Below, in pieces: positions 1 to 26,800 of a DNA stretch of 64,000 bases. Origin of the DNA: Undaria pinnatifida (lineage: Eukaryota; Sar; Phaeophyceae; Laminariales; Alariaceae); the NCBI GenBank assembly GCA_012845835.1, contig JABAKD010000025.1, forward strand, positions 29,333,761 to 29,397,760, in the 5' to 3' direction. The first letter of the stretch is position 1. Every line of letters starts with the position of its first letter. The notes under the pieces are model-generated. The model made no database searches. It was not told the DNA's origin and worked only from the letters and a program-made list of their open reading frames with translations. A program made the position numbers and the translations under genes.

Positions 1-139
1 CCACCCAAACAACCACTCATGCGCCAACCCGCCGACCCAGCCACCCAGCCACCCGCCAAACCTAGCCACCCCCCCCGCCTGCCAGACACGACAAGCGCGA
101 ACAAGAAAAACATGGACAAAAATAAGAACAAGGACCTAC

Positions 140-177
140 CTGTCTGCCCATGGCTTGTAAGGTGGTCTGTATCGCCT
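140..177 (-). pseudogene. Ghost copy 2 of the UBC12-like exon e 3' edge
   Basis: On the minus strand this reads AIQTTLQAMGRQ followed by GTAGGTCC, closely matching the end of the exon at 2720 (AVQTTLEAMRIQ then GTAGGC). The intron sequence beyond the donor differs. Confidence 0.55.
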
Positions 178-264
178 TAGTGTAAAAATAACAAAAGGAA
201 CAAGAAACAACAATAAACAACAACCAAAACCAACAAGAACACCAGCGAGAACAAGAAAATACAC

Positions 265-525
265 CAGGGCTGTTCACGGGTCAGGTCAAACCTCGCGGGT
301 CGGGTCGGGTCGGTCAGCTGACCAGACCCGACCCTCGAAAAATTCGAGACATCTTGGCCCGACCCGACCCAACCCGCGAGATTTTGAAACCCCCTGACCC
401 GACCCGACCCGCGAGATTTGAAAACCTCTTGACCCGACCCGACCCGACCCGACCCGACACACTCCGAGTGACCCATGAGGTGCGAGTTTCATGCGGGTCG
501 GGTGGACTGGACCCGTGGTATATCC
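265..525. repeat. GGGTC-rich fold-back MITE, copy 1
   Basis: Starts CAGGGCTGTTCACGGGTCA, contains GGGTC/GACCC pentamers around CTCGCGGGTC blocks, and ends near ACCCGTGG. It shares termini and core with the copies at 4379, 5775, 33190 and 57664. The CAGGG terminus resembles hAT-type elements, but no clean 8 bp duplication is visible. Confidence 0.55.
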
Positions 526-814
526 CACGGGTCAAAGTCGAAAGGTCACGGTCAAACATGTGTGGATATATATCTTGGGCGGTCGGTTGGTCCTTAGTCC
601 CTCGTACTTTTCCCAGGATTTTGTGCTCTCTGGCTTTTGTACAGGTATTTAATTAATGTTGGCAGCAAATTGTGGTGTGCGCGCGAAAAAGCGCGCAACC
701 TACACATCCGCACTTACCCGTGCCCGAGGCGCTAGACCCCCGGGTCGACCCGACAGCTCTAACTCGATGGCTTCTGATTTCACCACGATGAGCAAGCTAG
801 CTATACGCAGTCTC

Positions 815-1010
815 CGGCCCTGGTAAGCCGCCTAGCTGAGCCGCCCCCGGCAGGAGCCCACAACTGAGATGGCGGATCTTTCAGCAGGGCTGCGATCCAC
901 GAAGATCCGGGGCCCGCTGCTGCTGCTGCTGCTGCTGCTGCTCAATGCTGCTGCTGCTTCGACGACTGTTCTTGCCTTTTGACGTTTGGTAATAAATCGT
1001 ACTGGTATGA
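815..1010 (-). repeat. CAG/CTG-bearing dispersed repeat, copy 1
   Basis: In reverse orientation this matches the two copies at 4960-5200 and 5255-5550. Shared parts are a CATACCAGTACGAA-type end, the AAACGT..AAGGCAAGAA segment, a (CAG)n tract, then GCGGATC..CAGCCC and GCTCAGCTAGGC. Confidence 0.6.
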
Positions 1011-1339
1011 TATGTATATTTCTTACCGTGTATTTAACGTGTACGGGCTTCGCACATGGGTTATTATACTGCCATGTCTGTGCAGTATTCATTGTTGTAC
1101 CCTGCAAGAGCGTGTGGCCTGGCTTTTTAAGTGGACTTGGGTGGATGATACTATTATGCCAGAAAAACGCCTACGGCTTCATCCGGCACGCGTTTCGCGG
1201 AACACTTCATCCCGTTCGTACGACAAGTTACTGCCTGGTGAGATTGTTCGGCAAAAAAACTAACATACGATCGGAGTATCGGCACTCGTCCGAGAGACGT
1301 GAGAGAGGCTTTCGTGCAAGAAGCGGCAAGTTTTTTTGT

Positions 1340-1680
1340 CTTTTTCGGACCCGCGGGTCAAAAAAGGCGAATCCGCAGGCCAGATTCGCGGGTTCGACTC
1401 GCGGGTCAGTCAGAAACAACCCGCAGGTCATGGTGGTCCGCAAGTGACTCGTATCCTCGCGGGTCATGACTCGACCCGACCCGCGATATTTTTAAACCTC
1501 TTGACCCCACCCGACCCGCGGTGATTTCAAAAACCTCTTGACCCGACCCGACCGACCCGCGAGATTCCAAACTTCTTCACCCGACCTGGCCCGTGAGATT
1601 TCAAAACATAATGACCCAACCCGACCCGATCCGACCCGCGACATTTTGAGCCCCCTTCATGACCTGTGAAAAGCCACGGG
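1340..1680. repeat. GGGTC-rich fold-back MITE, copy 2
   Basis: Blocks of CTCGCGGGTC and its complement alternate with runs of GACCC pentamers. It ends GACCTGTGAAAAGCCACGGG, which is the conserved terminus of the family in reverse. The region 1730-2700 after it shows no recognisable gene or repeat. Confidence 0.5.
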
Positions 1681-1690
1681 AATAACCTAC

Positions 1691-1726
1691 CTGCATGCGC
1701 ATGGTCGTAACGTGGTCTGCACCAGG
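1691..1726 (-). pseudogene. Ghost copy 1 of the UBC12-like exon e 3' edge
   Basis: The minus strand reads GTGCAGACCACGTTACGACC then ATGCGCATGCAG|GTAGGT, nearly the same as the real exon edge at 2720. A few substitutions and small indels are present. It abuts the end of a GGGTC-rich element. Confidence 0.55.
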
Positions 1727-2719
1727 GAATAACATAGGTGATGGCGCTGGTGCGCTGGCGCACATTTCCGTTAGAAATCCAGTTATTTTACGCCCGCAAC
1801 AATAATCGCCGAGAATCGCCGAAGGTCATTCATTGTTTTGTTGCGCGCATTTTGCCGAAAATAAATAAAATAGTTTTGAAAAAAAAATCATCGCACCACT
1901 GCGACCGTAAATATGAGCACCGTTGGTATATACTACCATTAGCGCGAGACTGTGTTTATATTTTCGCACAAAATGTTATGCGGAAAAAGGGGCCGTTTCT
2001 TAGCCTGTTTTGTCGACGAAAGAGGGCTCATAGGTTATGTTTCTGGATGATACGGCAGAGAGAACGAAACAGGCCATAACTGCCCCATTGAAACGATTGC
2101 CGTACGATCGTTTTACCGAAAAACGCTGACTTATGCCCGAATCGGCTTGAAAACGAGCACAATGATCAAACCCGGTGTCATCACGCCTCGGAATGATGTG
2201 GAGACCCTTAGACATGGTTTTTCCTTGTGATTCTGTGGCCTGCGGCACACCTGCAGTTTCACTGTGCGTTCAAGCGAGAACGGCAATGACCGTCGGCTGT
2301 CGGTTACTGCAGCCAAACTGTCTTGTGTGACATGGACAGAACAGCAAGCAGCTGGTAGCAAGCCGGGCAGCAAGGGTGCCCAAGTGGCAGTGTGCCGGCG
2401 GAAGCACAGCTCGGGGGGGTATTCTATTTTGCTTGAAAAGCGGAGTTAGGGACCGGCCCGACAAACATCCTCGGATTTAGTCATCATGTAACTGACAGAG
2501 GGTGGGAACTGGGTACTTCACCGGCTACGACGCATATCGTTGTACTTGGCTATCTCGTTATTTATTCTCTGGGTCAATCCACCAAACCGGGTTGAACTGA
2601 ATCAGCCGGCAAAATGCATGTTTGGAAACGCTTTTAATAGCGCTAATATTACCAAATTCCCGGGGGGCCATGCGGGGTGTGCAACACGGGCCTACGGCCT
2701 ATTGAAGTCCCTTGCCTAC

Positions 2720-18155
<15,436 letters not shown>

Positions 18156-18360
18156 CTGCGATCGGTCGAGACGGCAGTGGAGCGGGGCAAGGGCAAGCAG
18201 GTGGGAAGAAAAGAAACAGTTAGCACGCCGGAGGTCACACAGGCATTTGGCAGAGTAGAACTCTTATTAAGTACCTGGTACAAAGTATTTCGTTACGTCA
18301 GAAGGAAATCTTGTAGTAGAAATATCATAACACACTAGCTAACACTATGTTACCCATCTT

Positions 18361-19400
18361 TGGACGGGTCACGATCCAGATCCAGATCCAAAGCGATCAA
18401 GGTACGGGCGTGGACTCAACCCAACCCCTAAACCTACACCCTAATGCCGACATGGTGTTCAGTAGCTGATCAGTAGGTGATCAGTAGGTGTGTGTCCCGG
18501 TAAGGCGGTGGTTTGCGAGAGCAATGCTATGACCGCCTTATCGGGGAAAGCCGCCATATTCATTCCAGGTAATGAGTGCAATTTCCCGGCCATGCCAAGC
18601 GATTTCGACCGCCTTATATCGGGATGTCGCCTTATATTGGCAGACCGCCTTATTGGGGGATCCCTACTGTTGTAGCCGAACGGGCCACAATTGGCCAGAA
18701 AGGCGATCAACGTATCATACGCCCAACCCAACCCCTAACCCTAATTCTAACCAGTATACATCAAAACGGCCCACAACTAAGAGAACAAGGTACTGGCGCG
18801 AACCCGACCCAACCCCTAACCGTACCCTTGGCCCCAACCCGTAGCCAAAGCGGGCCAAAACTACACAGAAAAACGATCAAAGCACGGGCGGAGACCCAAC
18901 CCAATCCAACCCCCAACCCAAACCCTGACCCAACCCATACGAAGTATACCAGGTAGACAAAATGGACAACAACTGCCAGATAATCGATCAAGGTACGGAG
19001 GTAAATCCAACCCAACCCAACCCAACCCAACCCAACCCCTATAACCCTATCCCTGACCCTGATCCCAAGCCGTAGCCAAAAAGGATCAAACCTGGCCAAA
19101 AAGGGACAGAACTGGCCAGAAAAGAGATCAAGGTGCACGGGTCTAGACCCAACCCCCTACCCCTCACCCTGGCCCCGGCCAGCATGGCCAAAACTGGCCA
19201 AACCCGGTCACAGAAGAGATCGAGGTACGGGGGACGACTCGACCCTGCGCCTAACCCTTACCCCAAACCCCAGCAAGTAGCGAAAAAACGGGCCAAAGCT
19301 GACCAGAAAAGCGAATAAGGTATGGTACGGGGGTAGACCCAACCAAACCCTTACCCCCAACCCCCCTAACCCTGGCCCCAAACTGTGGCAAAAAACTGGA
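18361..19400 (+). repeat. About 100 bp tandem satellite with CCCAACCCTAA-type motifs
   Basis: About eight degenerate units. Each has GATCAAGGTACGGGNGTAGA, a run of CCCAACCC/CCCTAA, then CCCCAAACCGTAGCCAAAA and GGCCAAAACTGGCCAGAAAA. The first unit borders short GATCAGTAGGT repeats near 18465. No gene is seen here. Confidence 0.75.
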
Positions 19401-19555
19401 CAGAAACATAGAAACCCGGGTGCGCCGTTTTCGCACCGGGCGAGGAAATTCCAAACCAGGGACCAGGTTTCCGAAGTTCGGATCACCATTTGCCTTCCAG
19501 GCCGAAAAGAGGAGATAATAGGGAGTTGTATGTATGAAATTCCCGACTCGCGCGG

Positions 19556-20155
19556 GCATGCTTCGATCGGTTCAAGCTGGAGCTGTACGATATGGAGACT
19601 GCTTAATTCACGCCGAAGGTGCGCATGCGAAAGTGCGAGGCGATGGAGACGCTGCTGTATGGGCGTGTGACGTGAACTACTCTCGGCGTGGAGCACTTCG
19701 CAGTGCTCCACGGCGCGCACCGCAAGCTCCTCCTTCGGATCACTCGCTTCCATCGCCGACAACGCACCGACCAGCCCATGTCATATGCCAAGGCCCTCAA
19801 GAAAAAAAAATGCGAGAGCGTTGAGACGACTATCTGCAAACGGCGTATCCTTTTTGCGGGGGCCGTACAGCCGGCAAAACCTGAGCGACTAACCCGGCGG
19901 GTAATGTTCGGAACGATGGCCGGTGGGGAGAACGCGGTGCCGGGTCGACCAGGAAAGACATGGGCCCGATGCCTGGTAAACGACATTGCGTTGTTTAGAA
20001 CCAAAAAGGGATCAATGGAAACCTCCCCTTTGTCGTTTGGGGTAGAGACGGCGCCATGGCCCACGGCGGCTAAACAGGCTGGCAAGCGGTGCCAGAGGAT
20101 CGTCAAAGCGGCGGATGGTTTCATGGCGAGGTGGCACAGGGCCGAGGTGGAATAG
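19556..20155 (+). pseudogene. Non-LTR retrotransposon C-terminal fragment
   Basis: Reads CFDRFKLELYDMETA, stop, KVRMRKCEAMETLLYGRVT, TGA, LGVEHFAVLHGAHRKLLLRI, QRRQRTDQPMSYAKAL, ESVETTICKRR, RVMFGTMAGGENAVPGRPGK. The order LLYGCVTW, LR.AH..LLRI, RQRTD..LSYA is known from the region after the RT in LINE-like elements of algae and other eukaryotes. The expected Trp in VTW is a TGA. No RT motif lies upstream, so it is a 5'-truncated dead copy. Confidence 0.75.
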
Positions 20156-20744
20156 AGCTGGTAACGGCGTGCAAACGAGGACTTCAAGAAGGAGGGCGAA
20201 AAGAAGAAGGGAGGGGGGGGGGGGCGGGGGGGGGGGGGCAGCCGTACCGATACCGCTGTCGATTGAAGCAGAAAATAACTGGCAGATCGCGTAGCAAGGC
20301 ACCAATGTGACTAGCATATGGAACCTGTGCTATCTATTTTCTGCCCCCGATTTCGAATTCGATTTAGAGACAGCTGTGTTTTTCTTTTGCTGTTGTTCGG
20401 CTTGTTTTTTTTCTTTTTTGCGTTCAGTTTCCTTGGAAGGGCGACAGCGGCAGCAACGAAATCGGAGGGCGCTGTCGACGGGAATAGGAATTAGGTGGCA
20501 GACGGTGTGGTTATAACCTGCAGGCTCGTCTAGGTAACAGAGCTGGAAAACTATGCTGCTCGTGCTTCCCCTCGGTGGCACGAGTACGAGTAGTTTGTTT
20601 TTTGCTTGGCGTTATTTCTCTCTTTCTTCCGTTATCTCTCCATCTGCCTCTCCTTTCATTCCTTCTTCGCGTTGATAGTAAAATGCACCAATGTGGTCCA
20701 AAGGCTACGCGGCACATGTGTGCGTTCTCACGTGAAACTGGTAT

Positions 20745-22640
20745 TTCTACCCTTGTACATCCAGCACAACCAGTGTCCGTGATGTGCTGATGCCTCATAG
20801 AGAGATGACCTCTGTGGTCACGAACTACAAGACAGATGCACATTAATTATTGCACAAACAGCAAGGTGATTTGGCCATGCAATGCCAACCGAATTGTGCT
20901 CGCGGGCAAAAAACAAAAACATGCAAGCCGACACACCAGACTATTGGCAGTAAAACATAAAAATAAAACTATTTCGGAAAAAAAAAGGAAAACGCAATTG
21001 GAAGGAAGAGGGAAACAGGGCGGCACGACAACAACGAAAAACGAAAAAGAGAACAACAGCCAGCACTATCAACAGAGTGTTTGCGAAAAGCGTTCTTCGT
21101 AAAAATACTTTTTCAAAACTTCTCCCAAAGGAAGTATTTGCGGTATTTTTATAAAAAAACGGCAAAAAAAAGTGTACTTTATCGAACGTAGGATTTGACC
21201 AAAAGCTGCGGTACTTTTTGTCTCTCTAGTTCATTAGCCTACAACAACGCACCGAGCATTTGTCCGACGCAACTCTAATCCCTAATCACAGAGAACCTTC
21301 CTTGCCAGGCACGCACCACCTCACTCCAGGTGTGTTGCTTGCTGTATCGACACAGCACATCAACCGCTGAGAGCACACAGACTGCAGAGGTGTACCTAGA
21401 GTATGACGCGGATAAGCGGCGTTGGGGTATTCCAGTGGGCCGCCCGGCGGCCCGCTGCGACGACGGTGCGCTCTCGCCCGCTTGGTGTCGTGGAGAATGC
21501 GTAGTTCGGAAATGGCTACTGGTACTCGTGCTTGTACCGCTATGCTGGTATCATAGACCGTGACAACAGAACAGCTCGTGTGTCATATTAATTCCACCAC
21601 ACCGCGATAGCAGCAGCAACAGCCGCAGCAGCAGCAGCAGCAGCGGCGCGGTGTGAGGCCGCCGCGGTCTAAGTTTCGGGTGCCGATCGTGCCCGGAGCG
21701 GAGCGCGTCGTCACGATGGCGGGCGTACGCTGAGCGCAGCAGCAAGCAGCAGCAGCTAGCAGCAGCGGCAGCAGTAGTAAGAGCACACGACGAGAAGAAT
21801 GCTCGTACGAAACCGGTACCAAACAACAAACATGAAAAAAACTAAATTTGAAGCTGTTGCTGTTGCCGGTGCTTGTGCCGGTACTGCTTGTTTTTGCTAC
21901 TGAAGCGGATGCTGCCGCTGGCTGCCACTGGAGGTGCTGTTGCTTGCTGTGCTGCTTCCAGCTGTGGTGGGATAGCAGCGGCGGCACTGAGGTTAACTCT
22001 GCCGCCGCCGTTGGTTGGCTGCAGTCGCTACTTACGCTGATGTTTTCTTTTTCGTGCTCTATTTTATAACAAATTTTCAAGGACTTCAGCCGTGAGTTTG
22101 TTGTGCTTCTGTCTTCTTTCGGTGGTGCCTTGTTGCCGCACATCCCCATCTCCCCCTCAATTTTGGAGGCGTCGCCTGCAGGACTTTGTTTGCGTCCAGC
22201 GCAAGCAAACACACAAAAATCATGACCGCAAGGGATGTCACTTGTTTTAGCGGAAGGACAGATTCCTTCCGAATAACGTCTTTCGCGAACATTCTAATAC
22301 TAGTGGCAACGCAGCAGATGACGCCATTCAACCAACACCGGGGGCAGCAACCATACGTATTGGTTTTTGAATGGCCCGACTGCTGTAGGAGTAGGAGCAG
22401 TGCAGCATGCTCTTATCACCTGCGCACTACTGCTGTTTCCCAGGACGGCGGTGCCAGCCTGGCACCACTGCGCACTGCCAATACCGTCATCGTCGCTCCT
22501 GTTCCCGTGCCGGGTACAAAAACGAAGTCTAACAAGTAGTAAAGCGAGCAATGTTTATGCATTTCTGTCTCGTAGTTTGTGACCACAGAGCTCGTCCCGC
22601 TATGAGGCATCAGCACGGACACTGGTTGTGCTGATTGTCG
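20745..22640. repeat. Possible element bounded by about 80 bp inverted ends
   Basis: At 20755-20840 CAGCACAACCAGTGTCCGTG and TGATGCCTCATAG..ACCTCTGTGGTCACGAACTA are the inverse of 22555-22640. A related fragment is at 33908-33960. The interior holds (CAG)n/(CTG)n tracts at 21600-22010 and no recognised gene. Confidence 0.45.
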
Positions 22641-23728
22641 TAGACAGGTGCAAAAATCAGGAATACACGCTGATGGTGATGACGTGGGGAAGAAAGAACC
22701 TATTTCACCCTTTTGGGACTTGATTATATCTTGCTTTTAGAATAGCGAAAAAAAAAAAAAAAAAACGACGATTGCGATATTTTCGAGCGTCCACGAGCAC
22801 CGTGAGTACGAGTAGGGGTCATGCTGCATCTGTCCCGTACGAGCCTTTACATTGTTGCAGTTCGGACAACTATTTTGTCATCTTCCAACCAGCAGTGGCC
22901 AATGCTGTAATCGTCAATTTACGTCGCACGTGGGCAAAAAGGTGAAGACAACACACACGTACGTACTGCTGCTATTGATAGTCACCTGGCGAGAGTTGAG
23001 AGTACTGCTCTAGTCTAACTTTAACACTAAAAAACATTGAAACAGAGAGGGAGCTATTAATATTAATAGTAGCTGCTGCTACTACTGGGAAGGACGTGGG
23101 ACCGATGCTGTATCCTCGAGCGTCGAGGCGCCTCCATCGGCGATCGTTTCGCTCCGAACTTTCCCAGTGATCAAGTGAAAATCTGACCAGGGTACACTGG
23201 GGCTCATCGAGTAGGAGGCGATGCCGGGAGGCTATGGCAGTCCGCATGGGTTAGGAGCTAGCTTGGGCCAAATTACACACTACCTGTGGTACGACGACCG
23301 GGGGCTAATAATAGGGTGAGATCAAAGCTCAAAACAACTTGGTTTTAAAGTACCACACGAAAATTGTACCCGTTCGAGATTGGAAAACGAGAGAGTCCTA
23401 TACCGTTTTTACTAGAATTCCATGCCGATGCTGCGGTTCACCTCTGCAATGTCCTTCTTCACTCGAAGAGATGCCAGGTTTGCCTTCGTGTACATGGCTC
23501 CCACCGCTTGCTTCGTCGCCAAGCAGGAGAGGAGTGATCACGAGAGAGAGTGGATGGAGCAGTCAAAAAGCAAGTCAAAAAACGATTATGAGACAGGGCA
23601 GAAATCAAATTCAACACGCTTGAAGAACGCCATTTGGTTCGAGTGAAAACCCTCGATGCTCCAATTATGGGCAAAAAGCCAGAAAGCCAGATCCAAGGTC
23701 CATCATTTGACTGTGATTTTCTGGAGCT

Positions 23729-23806
23729 ATGTCGACAACTAGGAGGTTCTGCTGCGATGATCTTCTCAAGTTCAACAATGTCAATCTCGATGTCTTGACT
23801 GAAACG
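23729..23806 (+). CDS. NAA20: NAA20 exon 1
   Basis: ATG plus 25 codons ending LDVLTET, donor ACG|GTGAGA, phase 0. Upstream, 23420-23700 has short open frames but nothing recognisable. Confidence 0.93.
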
Positions 23807-26800
23807 GTGAGAATGTCCCTGTGGGATAGGCTTCCCGAATCTTCGAGTGGCGTCTATCCTAAAGCTTTTTTCGCGTGGAAGCGATTTTTGTACTCAAAAA
23901 GTTACATACTTGTGGCTTGCCCTTTCAACCCGCACGTTGTACGGTACACTAGCGCACAGCAGGTACCTTGCTGCGCATTAGGAGTCACTACGAGTACTGA
24001 ATGCTGAGCAGGGTGCGCTATATAGTCTACAGCTCGACACGTACCGGCAGTGTGTTTTTCGCTCGTGTGTGCATGATCCGTCGAGAATTTTGCTGTTGCA
24101 TTTGCTGAACTTTTGCGCGACAAGAACGGTAGTCCATACAACTCGTATTTCAAAATGACCCACGTACGACGTACAGTAGGTGGCCCTATATAGTGCGGGT
24201 ATGTGTCACGAAAAATTACCCGCACTATACCGGGCATCCGCACTATATATAAACCGGCCACTATAGAGGGGTCTATATTGTGCCAAACGATTTCACCCGC
24301 ACAATATCGAACACCCGTATATATGACCCGCACTATACAGGGCCACCTACTGTACCTGGTACCAGGTACATGTAATAAAAATAGAAATACACTCCAGCTG
24401 TAAAATCGAAGATTTTGTCGAAACTCGTCTTCGCAAGCTGTGTGTGTGATACTCCGATCGCGCGTATTATTATGGGTCGTGTGTCCTTATCAAGGGCATA
24501 AGTCGGCGACTTCCCTTGGAACTACAGTGTAGCTATCCGGGCCAACAGGGTGATGTTAGTCAGTCTGTGCGCGGAAACTATAACACCCGTTTTTGAGTGG
24601 AACAAAATCTGACAGCTGTGGGAGGAAGTGCATCAGTTTATCAAGTGTATCCTATAAGTGGTATAACCGGTGAGGGGAGGGCGGAGTTTTTAAGGGCGGG
24701 AGCGGGGGGGAAGGGGGGGATGGGCGGGGCAACTCAACCCGTGCGTGGAAACTATAAATCCTTGAAGGGGATAAATCTGACGGTTTTGGAAGGAATGCAC
24801 CAGTTTATTATGTATATCCTGTAAGTTGTACAACCAGTGAGGAGAGGGCGGAATGTTCGAGAGGGTGGGGGGGGTTGGGGCAAAAGGGTTTTTAACAGCT
24901 TTAGGTCGCATAGATGTAGGGGTTTGCTATACGCGTGGTGCTAGGTCTAGGCGATGGTGCGGGTGGTGGGGAAGGAGGGGGCGTTGGGGGGGGGGGGGGG
25001 GGGGGGGGGGAATGAATTGGAGCAGCGGCGTGGATGGCTCTAGAAAGATAATAGGGTTATTTCGATGTTAAGTGGGGCGTTTGAGCTAGAGGAAGCGGGG
25101 AAAAAAAAGGGGGGGGGGGGGGGGGGGGGGTTCGGGGGGAAGGGTTTTAACAGGTTTTATGTCGGATGTATGTAGGGGCTTTCTGTACGCGTGGTGCTAG
25201 GTCTAGGCGATCGTGTGGGTGGTGGGGAAGGAGGGGGTGTGTTGGGGGGGGGGGAGGGGGGGGGGATTAAAGCTACGTCATGGATGGCTAGAAAGATAAT
25301 GACATGATATCAATTGCGTAGAAGTGTTTATTACTCTTGCCGATTTCGATTTTGGGTGGGTCGTTTGGACGAGAGGGAACGGGGGGGAAAAAAAGTACAT
25401 ATGTAACGGGTACTACGGTACTACAGCAGTAGTACCAGTACTCGTATGTACCTGGTATCGGTATCGGTATCCGTGCGGTGCCGTGTCCTACCGTGTGGTG
25501 CGGTGCTGTGTCGTGTTATGCCGTGCTGTGCTCCTATACCTTGGTTTATCTTTCTTACATACCAAGTATCATACGAAATATCATACCAGGTACAAGGGGG
25601 TCCGCCGGCGGCCTGGGCGGACACCGGTGGTAGACACGCGTGATGCCCTTGTAGATATACCTATAAATCTATTTTCTTGGCCTCGTGCTCAGCGTTTTGA
25701 CCCACACCGCTCGTCGTAGGAACCGTATTTTGTCACGATTTCTTCGGGAGCGTGCTCTCGGACCTCCAGTCCCCGGGAGGGTCGGCCGCCCTGCCGGCGC
25801 CGACCTCGTGGGGACCTATGCGGGCGACGGCAAGGTCGAGATCTACGACATGCTTCGTCCCCCCGGCACAAACACGCCGTCCACGTTTCGTGGCGATGAC
25901 GTATGTAGTGATGACGTGCTATTATATGTGTGTGTATCAGCAAACATGGGATACCTCGGTGAGGCCCTTTTTATTTGTGTTTTTGGACAAGGCGCACAGC
26001 CTGCAACTCGCGACAACTGACACGAGCGCTCAGGGCATGGGCCACTACAGCGGGTAATACGAACGGGGATGTTGAGGCATGGTACATGGCGCCTAAGATC
26101 CTGCTAGGCATCTGCATGGGTGCAAGCCCAACGTCCCTTTTCACTACGACTGCTGTGCTGTGTTCCAGGCATCATCAGTCGATCGATAATCGACACCCCG
26201 TCAATTGAGAAAAATGATGTTTCCACCTGTTTCCACAGGAATAATCTTTTTTGTATGCGGGGGTTGTGTTCGTTGCTGTCCGTAAACGTTGCTGTTTGCT
26301 TGGTGCGTGCAGGTGGTCCTAAATGGAGTGGTCCACGCGTACGTATCGTGTCTCCTTTCACGCCTCAATATGTGTACCTGTTGGTGAAAAAAAATCAGCT
26401 GTGCTGTTGTTGTGGTTCGCAGTGTGGGGGGTAGCGCCCGCTGTGTCCGATTTTTTTTAGATGTTGTCGCCCACCAGCTGCCACAACCATCTCCAGCACG
26501 CTGCTGCGCACTACAACAGCAGTACTCTCCCACTCTGTGCATCCTTAATCTACCAAGCTTTCCTTATGGACCCGCTGAGTCGGTCTCCGGCCTAGAGATC
26601 GACGGCAGCCGAGGTCGTGGAAAACATGAGCTGTGAGCGTGATATATTTTCTTAAAGTCATATTTGCAAACTGTGTGTTATACCTCGATCGCGCGTACTG
26701 CGGAGTGTGTAGTTTTTTAGATGGCGATCTACATTTTCTGGCAGTCTTCGTACCAAACACGAACTCGCCACCTATAGAGCACTCTCAAATCTTGGGATTA

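Noticed and set aside
18361-19400. True chromosome end
   Set aside because: The repeats are degenerate and genes continue on both sides.
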